Source: JBFWRK01 sp050248955
GTDB taxonomy: Bacteria; Actinomycetota; Acidimicrobiia; Acidimicrobiales; Ilumatobacteraceae
Reading direction: 5' to 3'
DNA: 64,000 nt
NCBI GenBank assembly: GCA_050248955.1
Contig: JBFWRK010000002.1
Location: 124,001 to 188,000 of the forward strand
Both the position numbers and the translations under genes were made by a program. Positions within the stretch are counted from its first letter, which is position 1, and each line of letters opens with the position of its first letter. Below the pieces are notes generated by a model. The model was not told the origin of the DNA and did not search any database. It worked only from the letters and a program-made list of their open reading frames with translations. Shown here piece by piece: positions 16,130 to 25,828 of the stretch.

Positions 16130-16945
16130 TCAGCGAATCGAGAAGCCGGCGTCGAGCGGTAGCGCCACGCCGGTGATGAACCGTGCCTCGTCCGAGACGA
16201 GCCACGCCACGGCGTTGGCGATGTCCTCGGGTTGGAGGATGTCGATCGGCAGCGCGTTCTGCATGGCGGACAGTGACGGGTCGCCCGAGTCGAACATCCT
16301 CTGCATCGCTTCGTTCATCACCATGCCGGTTGCGACGCCGGTCGGATGGATCGTGTTCACCCGGATCATGTGCTGTGCGAGGTCGTTCGCGATCACCTGC
16401 ATGTATCCCACCAAGCCGCGCTTCGCGGCGGTGTAGGCCTGCCCCCCGGTCTTCGGGCTGCCCGTGCCGCGCAGCCCCGCGGACGAGCTCGTGATCACGA
16501 TCGATCCGCCCTCGCCGCCGTCGATCAGGTGTTGTGTCGCGGCGCGCACAGTGTGGAACACCCCGGTGAGGTTCGTGTCGATGATGTCGTTCCAGACCGC
16601 GAGAAAGTCGTCCTGCTCGGGACCGAGACGGATGATGCCGGCGTTGGCGATCACGATGTCCAGGCGGCCGTACCGTTCGACACCCTGGTCGATCGCCGTC
16701 TGGATCGCGCCGTAGTCGCGCACGTCGGCCTTCGTGCCGATCATCGCACCGCCTTCGGCCTCGACGAGCTTGACGGTCTCCGCGAGATCGGCCGCAGAGG
16801 CGTTGGGATAGTCCATCGAGGCGATGTCCTCGCAGATGTCCACCCCGATGATCTTCACTCCGTCCCGTGCGAGCCGCACCGCATGGGCACGACCTTGACC
16901 GCGCGCTGCGCCGGTGATGAACGCGACCTTCCCCTCGAGTGACAT
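16130..16945 (-). CDS. Mycofactocin-coupled SDR family oxidoreductase
   Basis: A 271-residue short-chain dehydrogenase. The cofactor motif is TGAARGQGRAHA, followed by VDICEDIASMDYPNASAADL, an insertion characteristic of SDRs that keep a non-exchangeable NAD and pass electrons to mycofactocin. Catalytic Ser and Tyr-x3-Lys are present (SSSAG, YTAAKRG). It should oxidise a secondary alcohol or carveol-like substrate; the true substrate is unknown. GGGGGG lies upstream of the ATG at 16945. A minus-strand -10 box TAGATT (17008-17003) is divergent from the molybdenum hydroxylase promoter. No mycofactocin biosynthesis genes lie in the window. Confidence 0.85.
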   Translation of the reverse strand: MSLEGKVAFITGAARGQGRAHAVRLARDGVKIIGVDICEDIASMDYPNASAADLAETVKLVEAEGGAMIGTKADVRDYGAIQTAIDQGVERYGRLDIVIANAGIIRLGPEQDDFLAVWNDIIDTNLTGVFHTVRAATQHLIDGGEGGSIVITSSSAGLRGTGSPKTGGQAYTAAKRGLVGYMQVIANDLAQHMIRVNTIHPTGVATGMVMNEAMQRMFDSGDPSLSAMQNALPIDILQPEDIANAVAWLVSDEARFITGVALPLDAGFSIR

Positions 16946-17002
16946 CTTCGACCCCCCGTCGACCGCGTGTATCGAGCCCAGTTGCTGCGCCGCGGTCCCG
17001 AC

Positions 17003-17017
17003 AATCTAGGTTACGCT
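17003..17017. promoter_or_regulatory. Divergent -10 boxes TAGATT (-) and TACGCT (+)
   Basis: The complement of 17003-17008 is TAGATT for the SDR gene. TACGCT at 17012-17017 serves the molybdenum hydroxylase operon and would start transcription near 17024, about 36 nt before the ATG at 17060. The boxes are adjacent, so the two promoters may compete. Confidence 0.45.
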
Positions 17018-17059
17018 TTTAGTGAGCCAGCGGGGGTGCTGGCCGGCCGGAGGGGAGGC

Positions 17060-17925
17060 ATGGGCTTGAAACCGCGCACGTTCGAGTACCACGCACCGAC
17101 CACGCTCGACGAGGCGGTCGCGTTGCTGGCCGAGCACGGTGACTCAGCGAAGGTCCTCGCCGGCGGGCAGAGCCTGGTCCCGATGATGTCCTTGCGGTTG
17201 GCGGACTTCGCGCACCTCGTCGATCTCAACACGGTCGCCGGCCTCGACGCGATCGGAGGCTCCAACGGCCACGTTCGGATCGGTGCGCTCGTGCGTCAGT
17301 CCGCCGCCGAACACGACACGGTCGTGGCCACCGATGCCCCACTCGTCGCCGCAGCGCTCCCCCACATCGGTCACTTCCAGATCCGCAACCGTGGCACCGT
17401 GGGCGGCTCGATCGCCCACGCCGACCCGGCATCGGAACTACCCGCCGTGGCGGTTGCACTCGACGCAACGGTCGAAGCCTTCGGGCCGAGCGGCAGCCGC
17501 GAGATCGCGGCGACCGACTTCTTCGAGTCGACATGGCAGACGACCCTCGGCGAGCACGAGATCCTGACCGCCGTTCGGTTCCCCGTGTGGGACGGCGCGA
17601 GCGGCTTCGCCGTCGAAGAGGTGGCTCGCCGGCACGGGGACTTCGCCATCTGCGGCGCGGTGTGCGGCGTCACGCTCGAGGGCGACACGATCAGCCGCGC
17701 GGCGATCGGCCTGATCGGCGTCGGATCGACACCCGTGCGCGCCACGGCCGCCGAGCAGGCGCTCGTCGCAGCGGGTGCACGAGCCGATCTCTCCGCCATC
17801 GGCCGTGAGGCCGCTGCAACCCTTGAACCGAGTGACGACATCCACGCGTCGGGCGCCTACCGCAAGCAGGTCGCTGCGGTGGTGGTCAGACGAGCACTCG
17901 CCCGAGCGATCGAGGAGGCCCGCTC

Positions 17926-17929
<4 letters not shown>
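17060..17929 (+). CDS. Molybdenum hydroxylase FAD-binding subunit (CoxM/xanthine dehydrogenase type)
   Basis: A 289-residue medium subunit of the xanthine oxidase/CO dehydrogenase family. FAD-binding signatures are AGGQSLVPMMSLRL and NRGTVGGSIAHADPASELPA. It passes electrons from the iron-sulfur subunit to an acceptor in the cytoplasm. The ATG at 17060 is preceded by GGAGGGGAGG; upstream in-frame codons are not conserved in type. The stop overlaps the next start as GTGA. With 17926 and 18456 it forms a complete alpha-beta-gamma hydroxylase. Confidence 0.9.
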
Positions 17930-18455
<526 letters not shown>

Positions 18456-18459
<4 letters not shown>

Positions 18460-20795
18460 CCACGACCGTCGGCCGCTACATCGGCCAGTCCGTCAAGCGT
18501 CGCGAAGATCCCCGGCTCCTCACCGGGCGCGGTCGATACGTCGACGACGTGCAGACCCCCGGCACGCTCCATGTCGCCTTCGTGCGCTCCAACGTCGCTC
18601 GCGGCGACATCACCGCCCTCGACATCTCCGAAGCGCTCCGGGTCCCCGGCGTCGAGGCGATCTACACGGGTGCCGACCTCAACCCGCTGTGCCAGCAGTT
18701 CTGGGCGACGATGACCGGTCCACCGGTCGCGATGGGTGGGCAGACCCCCTACCCGCCCGGCAGCGTGCTCGCCCAGGACGACGTGCGCTACGTCGGCGAC
18801 CCGATTGCCGTCGTGATCGCCTCGTCGCGCTACGTCGCCGAGGATGCCGCCGATCTCGTCGTCGTCGACATCGAACCGCGGACGCCGGTGCTCGGCCTGC
18901 ACGAAGCCGTCGCGAACAGCGAGCTGGTGCATCGAGAGCTCGATTCGAACGTCACCGTCGCGATGCCGATGCCGGTGATCCCTGAGATCGAGGCGCTCTT
19001 CGCGAACGCGGCGCACGTGATCACGCGGATGTTCCGCGGCGCACGTGCGACCAACGTCCCGATGGAACCGCGCGGGCTGACCGTGCACTACGACCGCTAC
19101 CGCAGCGAGATGGAGATCCGCGCCGCCACCCAGTCGGTGCACGAGATCAAGTCGTTCGCAGCACGGTTGACCGGTCTCGCCGAGTCGCACATCAGAGTGG
19201 TGGCCGACGACGTCGGCGGCGGTTTCGGGCAGAAGATGATGGTGATGCGAGAGGAGGCAGCGGTGATCGCGGCCGCCTTCGCACTCGGCACGGCGCCGGT
19301 CAAGTGGATCGAGGACCGCCGGGAGAACCTGATGGCCTCGAACCAGGCGCGTTCCGAAGCCGGCGAGCTCACCTTCGCCGTGGACACGGAGGGTCACATC
19401 CTCGCGGTCAAGGCGGACTTCATCGAGGAGATCGGTGCCTATCCGCCGTCGGCCGGCGCCACCGCCGCGCTCGCGATCGGCGTCTTCCCGGGTCCCTACA
19501 AGATCCCGGTGCTGATCCCCGGCTGCACCGCGGTGTACACGAACACGGTCGGCAAGTCCGCCTACCGCGGCCCGTGGGCGTTGGAGACCATCTTCCGCGA
19601 GCAGATGATGGATCTCGTCGCCCGCGAGATCGGCATGGACCCGATCGAGCTCCGACGCGTCAACCTGATCGGCCCCGGCGACCTGCCGTACACCACGGCG
19701 ACGCAGATGGTGTACGACGCGATCTCACCGACCGAGACGCTCGACCAGGTCGTCGAGATGATCGACGTCGATGCGTTCCGGCAGGAGCAGGCGAGCGCCC
19801 GCAGCGAGGGACGGCTCCTCGGCCTCGGCCTCGCCGGCTACGTCGAACCGTCGGCGATCGCGTTCGGTGTCCTCAACTCGGACCCGGCCGTGCTCAGCAT
19901 GGACATCAGCGGCAAGGTGCAGGTCCGCCTCGGCACCGGCAGCCACGGCCACAGCATCGAGACGACGATCGCCCAAGTGGTCGCCACCCATCTCGGGTGC
20001 GACATCGACGACGTCGTCGTCATCCAGGGCGACACGGCGACCTCCCCCGTCGGGCCCGGCACTGGGGGCAGCCGCACTGCGGTCATCGCCGGCGGTGCCG
20101 CGCAGACCGCCTCGATCGAGTTGCGCGACAAGCTCGTGCGGATCGCAGCGCAGCTCCTCGAGGCGAACCCCGACGACCTCGAGGTTGCCGACAGCGTGGT
20201 CTCGGTGAAGGGCACGCCGCAGGCGGCGATTCCGTTCGTCCAGCTGGCGATGACTGCGCACATGGCTCCCGACCTGCTCCCCGAGGGCATGGGCCCCGGC
20301 CTCGAAGTGGCCGTCCGGTACCGGCCGCCGAGCGAGTTCACCTGGTCGAACGCGACCCACGCGTGCATCGTCGAGGTCGATCCGGAGACGGGGCTCGTCG
20401 ACATCCGGCGTTACGTCGTGTCCGAGGACTGCGGCCAGATGATCAACCCGTTGGTCGTCGAGGGGCAGATCGCCGGCGGGGTCGTGCAGGGCATCGGTGG
20501 CGTGCTGTTCGAGAACATGGCCTACGACGATGCCGGCAACCCGCTGGCGACGACGTTCATGGACTACCTCATCCCATCGGCACCCGAGATCCCCGACTTC
20601 GAGTACGGCCACGTCGAGACGATGTCGAAGACGCTCGGCGGGTACAAGGGCATGGGCGAGGGCGGCGCGATCGCGTCACCACCGGCGCTCGCGAACGCGA
20701 TCAACGACGCACTCGCCCAGCGGGCCGTGCCCGCCCTGACAGAGTTCCCGTTCGGTCCGAGCCAGATCGTTGCCGCGATCACGGCAGCCGGCTGA
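18456..20795 (+). CDS. Molybdenum hydroxylase catalytic subunit (CoxL-like, form II)
   Basis: A 779-residue molybdopterin-cytosine-dinucleotide-binding subunit. It opens YIGQSVKRREDPRLLTGRGR, contains the substrate-channel segment DDVGGGFGQK, and has the catalytic Glu in GMGEGGAI near the C-terminus. The loop that in true CO dehydrogenase holds VAYRCSFR reads SAYRGPW here, with no Cys, so it belongs to the form II group and is not expected to be a genuine CO dehydrogenase. It probably hydroxylates a carbon atom of an aromatic or heterocyclic substrate. The start is the ATGA overlap at 18456. The flanking genes suggest a role in carbon catabolism. Confidence 0.88.
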
Positions 20796-20845
20796 GGCAG
20801 CCGGTGACCGCTCCGTCTCCCCGCACCTGTTTCGAGCGAAGCGCG

Positions 20846-20851
20846 TAGAGT
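20846..20851 (+). promoter_or_regulatory. -10 box TAGAGT of a leaderless promoter
   Basis: TAGAGT ends 7 nt before the ATG at 20859 (gap cgtttcg). No ribosome binding site is visible. Confidence 0.55.
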
Positions 20852-20858
20852 CGTTTCG

Positions 20859-21587
20859 ATGGCCGCGCGGAGGGTGAAGAAGACCCATGAGATCATCGCC
20901 GACCAGCTCAGGCAGCAGATCGTCAGCGGCGAACTGCAGGAGGGACAACGCCTCCCGCCGGAGGACGAGCTCACGACGCAGTTCGGCATCGCTCGGACCA
21001 CGTTGCGCGAGGCGCTCCGAGTGCTCGAATCGCAGGGCTTGATCGCGATCCGTCGCGGTCGGGGCGGAGGGCCGATCGTGACGCATCCGAACCTGGAGCC
21101 GATCTCGACGGCGCTCGCCGTGTCGCTCCAGCTGCAGCACACCTCCGTCAGCGATCTCGACGCCGCCCGGCGGATGTTGGAGCCGCAGATAGCCGGGCAG
21201 CTGGCCCGGAGCCACGACGACGCCGACCTCAGCGCGCTGGAGGCCGCCATCGATCACGCCGCCGACGCCGCAGAGCGCGACGATGCGATGGCCTTCGGCC
21301 TGGCGGCGGCCCGTGTCCACGAGACGCTCGTCGAGCGCTCCGGCAACAAGACGCTGGCTACGTTGTCGAGGCTGCTGCAGAGCATGGTCGTCGCCTACTA
21401 CGCCCGGTCCATCGACACCGTCGACCAGACCCTCATGCGGCGCGCCGTGCGCTCGTACCGCAAGCTCCTCGTCCTCATCCGCGAGGGCGACGACGCCGCT
21501 GCGATCACCCACTGGCAAGCATTGATGAGCTACACGATCGGCGGCCACGACCCCGACGAGCCGATCACCATCGGAGCGGGCAGCTGA
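20859..21587 (+). CDS. GntR-family regulator, FadR subfamily
   Basis: A 242-residue transcription factor. The N-terminal winged helix has ADQLRQQIVSGELQEGQRLP and TTLREALRVLESQGLIAIRR, the GntR signature. The C-terminal helical FCD domain has the metal/ligand-binding segments DLDAARRMLEPQIAGQLAR and FHETL-like VHETLVERSGNKTL. FadR-type proteins sense acyl-CoAs, lactate, gluconate or aromatic acids. It lies 63 bp after the molybdenum hydroxylase operon and has its own leaderless promoter, so it may regulate that operon. Confidence 0.88.
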   Translation: MAARRVKKTHEIIADQLRQQIVSGELQEGQRLPPEDELTTQFGIARTTLREALRVLESQGLIAIRRGRGGGPIVTHPNLEPISTALAVSLQLQHTSVSDLDAARRMLEPQIAGQLARSHDDADLSALEAAIDHAADAAERDDAMAFGLAAARVHETLVERSGNKTLATLSRLLQSMVVAYYARSIDTVDQTLMRRAVRSYRKLLVLIREGDDAAAITHWQALMSYTIGGHDPDEPITIGAGS

Positions 21588-21609
21588 GGCGCCCGCCCGA
21601 TGCGTTTCG

Positions 21610-22791
21610 TCACTTCGGTTCGCGCGGCAGCCCGAGGACTCGCTCGCCGAGGAGTTTGCGCTGGATCTCATGGGTCCCACCGGCGATGCGCGACTGGCGC
21701 GTCGCGTTGAGATCGTGGCTGACGATCTCGCCGTCGCGATCGTTCGCATCCCACGCTTGGCCCTCGGCGCCGACGATGCCGGCGATCACCTCTGCGCAGC
21801 ATTGCTCGAGTGAGCCGGCCATGAGCTTCATCATCGAGCCTGCTGCCGGATTGCCACCAGCGAGCGTGCCACCGACGTAGCGGTCGCGCACCAGCTCGAG
21901 GACTCGCTCCGCGGTGATGATCCGCACCATCTGCTGACGGACGACCGGGTCGTCGATCCTGCCGGCGGCTCGGGCAGCACGGACGACCTGACGACGGCGG
22001 CGACCGTCACCCGACCCACCCATGTAGCCGGAGCGCTCGCCACCGAGCGTGCCCTGCGAGACCGCCCATCCGCGGTCGACGTCACCGATGACGGCATCGT
22101 CACCCAGGACGACGCGTTCGAGGAAGACCTCGTTGAAGTGGCGGCCCCCGGCGATGTCGATGAGCGGGCGGATCGAGACACCTGGTGCGTCCATCGGCAG
22201 GATGAACATCGTGATGCCGAGCTGCGGCTTGGCTGCGAGCGGGTTCGTACGCGCCAGCAACAAGCCGAACTGGGCGTCGGACGCGAAGGACGACCACACC
22301 TTCTGGCCGTCGACCACCCACGACTCACCGTCTCGCATCGCGCGGGTGCGGAGCGACGCGAGGTCGGAACCCGCGTCGGGCTCGGAGAACAGCTGGCACC
22401 ACTGCTCGTCGGCGCGGATGAGCGCCGGCAGGTAACGCCGCTTCTGCGCCTCGGAACCGGACGCGATCAACGTTGCCGCGGCGAGGTGCATGCCGATGCC
22501 GAGCGGGCGCAACGACGGCGCGGCGTACCGACGAAGTTCGTTGTCGATGACCTTGGCGTGGGCGCGAGTCAGCCCGCGGCCGCCGTACTCCTCGGGGATG
22601 TCGACGCCCGAGAGGCCGGCAACTGCCAACGCCCGCTGGAGCTCCCGGGCGCCGGCGACGAACGCGTCGTGGCCGTCGGGAGCGCGAGCGATCGTGTCCT
22701 CGCGGTCGTCGTCCTCCTCCGGGTCGCGCAGCTCGTATCGCGCGGCGAGGAATGCCCTGACCTCTGCCCGGAACCCGTCGACGTCGATCAC
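21610..22791 (-). CDS. Acyl-CoA dehydrogenase
   Basis: A 393-residue acyl-CoA dehydrogenase. Recognisable parts are SGVDIPEEYGGRGL, QLFSEPDAGSDLASLRTRA (FAD-binding strand) and the C-terminal SRIAGGTHEIQRKLLGERVL, which contacts FAD. The usual catalytic Glu near position 370 is not obvious, so the enzyme may belong to the group that places it elsewhere. The GTG at 22791 is chosen because GGGAGG lies 8 nt upstream; a GTG at 22800 would overlap that site. It is divergent from the acyl-CoA synthetase at 22889. Confidence 0.88.
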   Translation of the reverse strand: MIDVDGFRAEVRAFLAARYELRDPEEDDDREDTIARAPDGHDAFVAGARELQRALAVAGLSGVDIPEEYGGRGLTRAHAKVIDNELRRYAAPSLRPLGIGMHLAAATLIASGSEAQKRRYLPALIRADEQWCQLFSEPDAGSDLASLRTRAMRDGESWVVDGQKVWSSFASDAQFGLLLARTNPLAAKPQLGITMFILPMDAPGVSIRPLIDIAGGRHFNEVFLERVVLGDDAVIGDVDRGWAVSQGTLGGERSGYMGGSGDGRRRRQVVRAARAAGRIDDPVVRQQMVRIITAERVLELVRDRYVGGTLAGGNPAAGSMMKLMAGSLEQCCAEVIAGIVGAEGQAWDANDRDGEIVSHDLNATRQSRIAGGTHEIQRKLLGERVLGLPREPK

Positions 22792-22875
22792 GCCACGCAC
22801 CTCCCGTTCGTCGTCGGGGAGGTGATCATGTCAGGGCGGAGCGATCCGGAGCGGATGAAGTTCACAGATATAGGG

Positions 22876-22881
22876 TACTAT
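22876..22881 (+). promoter_or_regulatory. -10 box TACTAT of a leaderless promoter
   Basis: TACTAT in the AT-rich stretch 22861-22888 ends 7 nt before the ATG at 22889. The preceding bases (AGGG-TACTAT) resemble those at 4790 (AGGT-TAATAT) and 17009 (AGGT-TACGCT). Confidence 0.6.
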
Positions 22882-22888
22882 TTACGTC

Positions 22889-24457
22889 ATGGAGAACCCG
22901 TGGCAGCGACGGCTCGGCTTCTGGTGGCTCGCCGAGGACCATCCCGACGCTCCGGCGATCATCGAGAGCCCCGACGGGCCTCGCACCTATGCCGAGCTGG
23001 CCGGTGATGCCCATCAACTCGTCCACCTGTTCCGCTCGCTCGGCATCGGGAAGGACGACGCCATCGGTGTGCTCGCCGACAACGGCAACACCCTGATCGA
23101 AGCTTCGCTGGCGTGCCAGGAGTCGGGCCTGCACTTCATCCCGCTCAACACCCATCTCACCGCCGGCGAGCTGGCGGCGATCATGGAGCACTCCGATGCG
23201 AAGCTCCTGCTGATCGGGGCGCGGTTCGCGAGCCTGCTCGACGCCCCCGGCGCCGGCACGCTTCCTGCGAACGTGCTCACCGTCGGTAGCGTGGCGGGCC
23301 GCCAATCGCTCGCCGATGCCCGCGCCGGACACCTGCGCACCACACCGCCGGATCGCTCACCCGGCGGCCTGTTCGTGTACACGTCCGGCACCACCGGCAA
23401 GCCGAAGGGCATCCGGCGGCCGATCCCGAGGGGCGATGTCGACCAGCTCGCCAACGACGCCGCCCTGTTCGGCCGAGCGTTCGACTTCCGCCCCTTCGAG
23501 GGACCGATGCTGGTGTCCACCGGCATGTTCCACGGCGGGTCGCACAGCTACTACATGGGCGGTCTCAACGTCGGCCACGCCCTCGTGATCATGGAGAAGT
23601 TCGACGCCGAGGGAGCCCTGCGACTGATCGAGCAGCACCGGATCCGGAGCGGGTACATGGTGCCGACGCAGTTCCACCGGCTGTTGCAGCTGCCCGAGCA
23701 GGTCCGCGAGAAGTACGACGTGTCGAGCCTGCACTCCATCGTGCACTCGGCGGCGCCGTGCCCGCGGGCGGTCAAGGAGCAGATGATGGCGTGGTGGGGC
23801 CCGGTGATCTGGGAGACCTACGGCGGCATGGAGGGTGCGGCGACGATCGCCAAGCCGCACCGCTGGCTCGAGAAGCCCGGGACCGTGGGCCGCGCCGTCC
23901 GCGGCGTGCGCCTGTTCATCCTCGACGACGACGGCAACGAGCTGCCCCCTGGCGAGGTCGGCCACATCTACATGGACAACGGCGTCGGATTCTCGTACCA
24001 CGACGACGCCGAGCAGACGGCGTCCGCGTACAAGGGCAAGCGCTTCAGCCTCGGCGATGTCGGATACCTCGATGCCGACGGCTACCTCTTCATCTCGGAC
24101 CGTGCCAAGGACATGATCATCACCGGTGGCACCAACGTCTATCCCGCCGAGATCGAAGGTGCGTTGCTCGGCCACCCCAAGGTCCACGACGTCGCCGTGA
24201 TCGGTGTGCCCGACCCCGACTGGGGCGAGACCATCGTCGCCATCGTGCAACCAGCTGCCGGCGTCGATCCGAGCGACGAGCTCGCCGACGAGCTGCAGGC
24301 GTTCGCCAAGGAGCGCCTCGCGAGCTACAAGCGACCACGGCGCTGGGAGTTCCGCGTCGACCTGCCCCGGACCGAGGCGGGCAAGTTGTACAAGCGCAAG
24401 ATCCGCGACGAGTACGTCGGCGCGACCGACGATTCGCGAACAGAGGAGGGGAACTGA
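22889..24457 (+). CDS. Acyl-CoA synthetase (AMP-dependent ligase)
   Basis: A 522-residue ANL-superfamily ligase. The P-loop is FVYTSGTTGKPKGI, followed by ETYGGMEGA, the hinge GDVGYLDADGYLFISDRAKD and the C-terminal Lys in RTEAGKLYKRKIRDEY. It is close in pattern to the synthetase at 2335, with a shared PTQFHRLLQL-type segment after the acyl pocket. It should thioesterify a carboxylic acid that the following MaoC hydratase and crotonase then process. Transcription from TACTAT is leaderless. Its stop overlaps the next start by one base (TGATG). Confidence 0.9.
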   Translation: MENPWQRRLGFWWLAEDHPDAPAIIESPDGPRTYAELAGDAHQLVHLFRSLGIGKDDAIGVLADNGNTLIEASLACQESGLHFIPLNTHLTAGELAAIMEHSDAKLLLIGARFASLLDAPGAGTLPANVLTVGSVAGRQSLADARAGHLRTTPPDRSPGGLFVYTSGTTGKPKGIRRPIPRGDVDQLANDAALFGRAFDFRPFEGPMLVSTGMFHGGSHSYYMGGLNVGHALVIMEKFDAEGALRLIEQHRIRSGYMVPTQFHRLLQLPEQVREKYDVSSLHSIVHSAAPCPRAVKEQMMAWWGPVIWETYGGMEGAATIAKPHRWLEKPGTVGRAVRGVRLFILDDDGNELPPGEVGHIYMDNGVGFSYHDDAEQTASAYKGKRFSLGDVGYLDADGYLFISDRAKDMIITGGTNVYPAEIEGALLGHPKVHDVAVIGVPDPDWGETIVAIVQPAAGVDPSDELADELQAFAKERLASYKRPRRWEFRVDLPRTEAGKLYKRKIRDEYVGATDDSRTEEGN

Positions 24458-25785
24458 TGTCCGACACGAGCAAGAACCCAGCGGCGCATGCCGCGTTCAA
24501 GGTCGACGACGAGCTCGAGAAGGAGTTCCAGAAGGCGTTGGAGCACGAGCTCACGGACGAGGACATCGAGAAGGCGAGACTGCTGCTCGGCATCGACACG
24601 GCGAGCAAGCAGCGCGAGCTGAACGCCGTCGCCACACCGGACGCGATCCGCAACTGGGCGATGGGCGTGGGGGACGACAACCCGCTCTACATCGAGGACG
24701 ACTACGGTCGCTCGACGCGCTGGGGCACGCAGATCGGCCACGGCACGCAGATGGGCCACATCAAGACGCCGATGCTCGGCAACCCCATCCCCGCCGAGGT
24801 GAAGCAGCAGACGAAGGGCATGTTCCGCGGCGTGCACGTGTTCGTCTCCGGCGGCAACTGGGAGTGGTACCGGCCGCTGCGTCCCGACGACCGCATCTAC
24901 AGCTTCCGTGGAGAGGAGAGCCTCGACGTGAAGCAGTCCGAGTTCGCCGGGCGTTCGGTGATCCAGGTGAGCCGCGACGTGGCGATCAACCAGTACGGCG
25001 ACGTGCTCGGCGTCTACCGCATCCTGCGCGTGCTGACCGAGCGCAAGCAGTCGCGCTCGAAGGGCAAGTACGCCGAGATCGAGCCGGCGCACTACACCGA
25101 CGACGACTACGAGCGCATCGACGCGATCTACGCGCAGGAAGGACCCCGTGGCGCCGAGAAGCGCTATTGGGAGGACGTCCAGGTCGACGACGAGCTCGCC
25201 CCGATGGTGAAGGGCCCGACCACCATCACCGAGATGATCGCGTTCCACGCCGGTGGCTACGGCTTCGTGCCGTACGGCCTGCGCGCGTCGCGGCTCGGCT
25301 ACAAGAACCGGAAGCGGATCGCGCCCTTCTACATCAAGAACTCCCAGGGCGTCTACGACGTCGCCCAGCGCCTCCACTGGGACTCCGAATGGGCCAAGGC
25401 GATCGGCAACCCGATGGCGTACGACTACGGCGTCCAGCGCCAGTGCTGGTTCTACCACCACGTGTCCGACTGGGCCGGCGACGATGCGTGCATCGTGCGG
25501 CTGGAGGATTCGATCCGCAAGTTCAACTACATGGGCGACACCCAGTTCCTCTCCGGCAAGGTCGTCGCGAAACGCGAGGAGGCCGGTCAGAAGCTCGTCG
25601 ATCTCGAGCTGCACATGATCAACCAGCGCGACACCGAGACCGCCTACGGCTCGGCCACGGTCGCCCTCCCGTCGCACGAGGACGGCCTGCCGCTGTTCCC
25701 CAAGGTGCCCCTCGAGCTGGAGCGTCAGGCTGCGGAGATGTTCGCCCGCCACAGCGAGCTGGCAGCTCGAGGACGCGGACGTTGA
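24457..25785 (+). CDS. MaoC-like double-hotdog acyl-CoA hydratase/dehydratase
   Basis: A 442-residue protein with two hotdog halves. The N-terminal half has WAMGVGDDNPLYIEDDYGRS, the substrate loop of FAS1-like dehydratases. The C-terminal half has ITEMIAFHAGGYGF and a second DYGVQRQCWFYHHVSDW region. A charged N-terminal helix of about 50 residues precedes them. MaoC-type enzymes hydrate enoyl-CoA to R-3-hydroxyacyl-CoA. GAGGAGGGG precedes the ATG at 24457, which overlaps the synthetase stop. I infer that it works on the CoA ester made by the neighbouring synthetase. Confidence 0.82.
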   Translation: MSDTSKNPAAHAAFKVDDELEKEFQKALEHELTDEDIEKARLLLGIDTASKQRELNAVATPDAIRNWAMGVGDDNPLYIEDDYGRSTRWGTQIGHGTQMGHIKTPMLGNPIPAEVKQQTKGMFRGVHVFVSGGNWEWYRPLRPDDRIYSFRGEESLDVKQSEFAGRSVIQVSRDVAINQYGDVLGVYRILRVLTERKQSRSKGKYAEIEPAHYTDDDYERIDAIYAQEGPRGAEKRYWEDVQVDDELAPMVKGPTTITEMIAFHAGGYGFVPYGLRASRLGYKNRKRIAPFYIKNSQGVYDVAQRLHWDSEWAKAIGNPMAYDYGVQRQCWFYHHVSDWAGDDACIVRLEDSIRKFNYMGDTQFLSGKVVAKREEAGQKLVDLELHMINQRDTETAYGSATVALPSHEDGLPLFPKVPLELERQAAEMFARHSELAARGRGR

Positions 25786-25828
25786 CCAGCGACGATCGCG
25801 CGGCCGCACGGCGCAGCACCGACCGGCG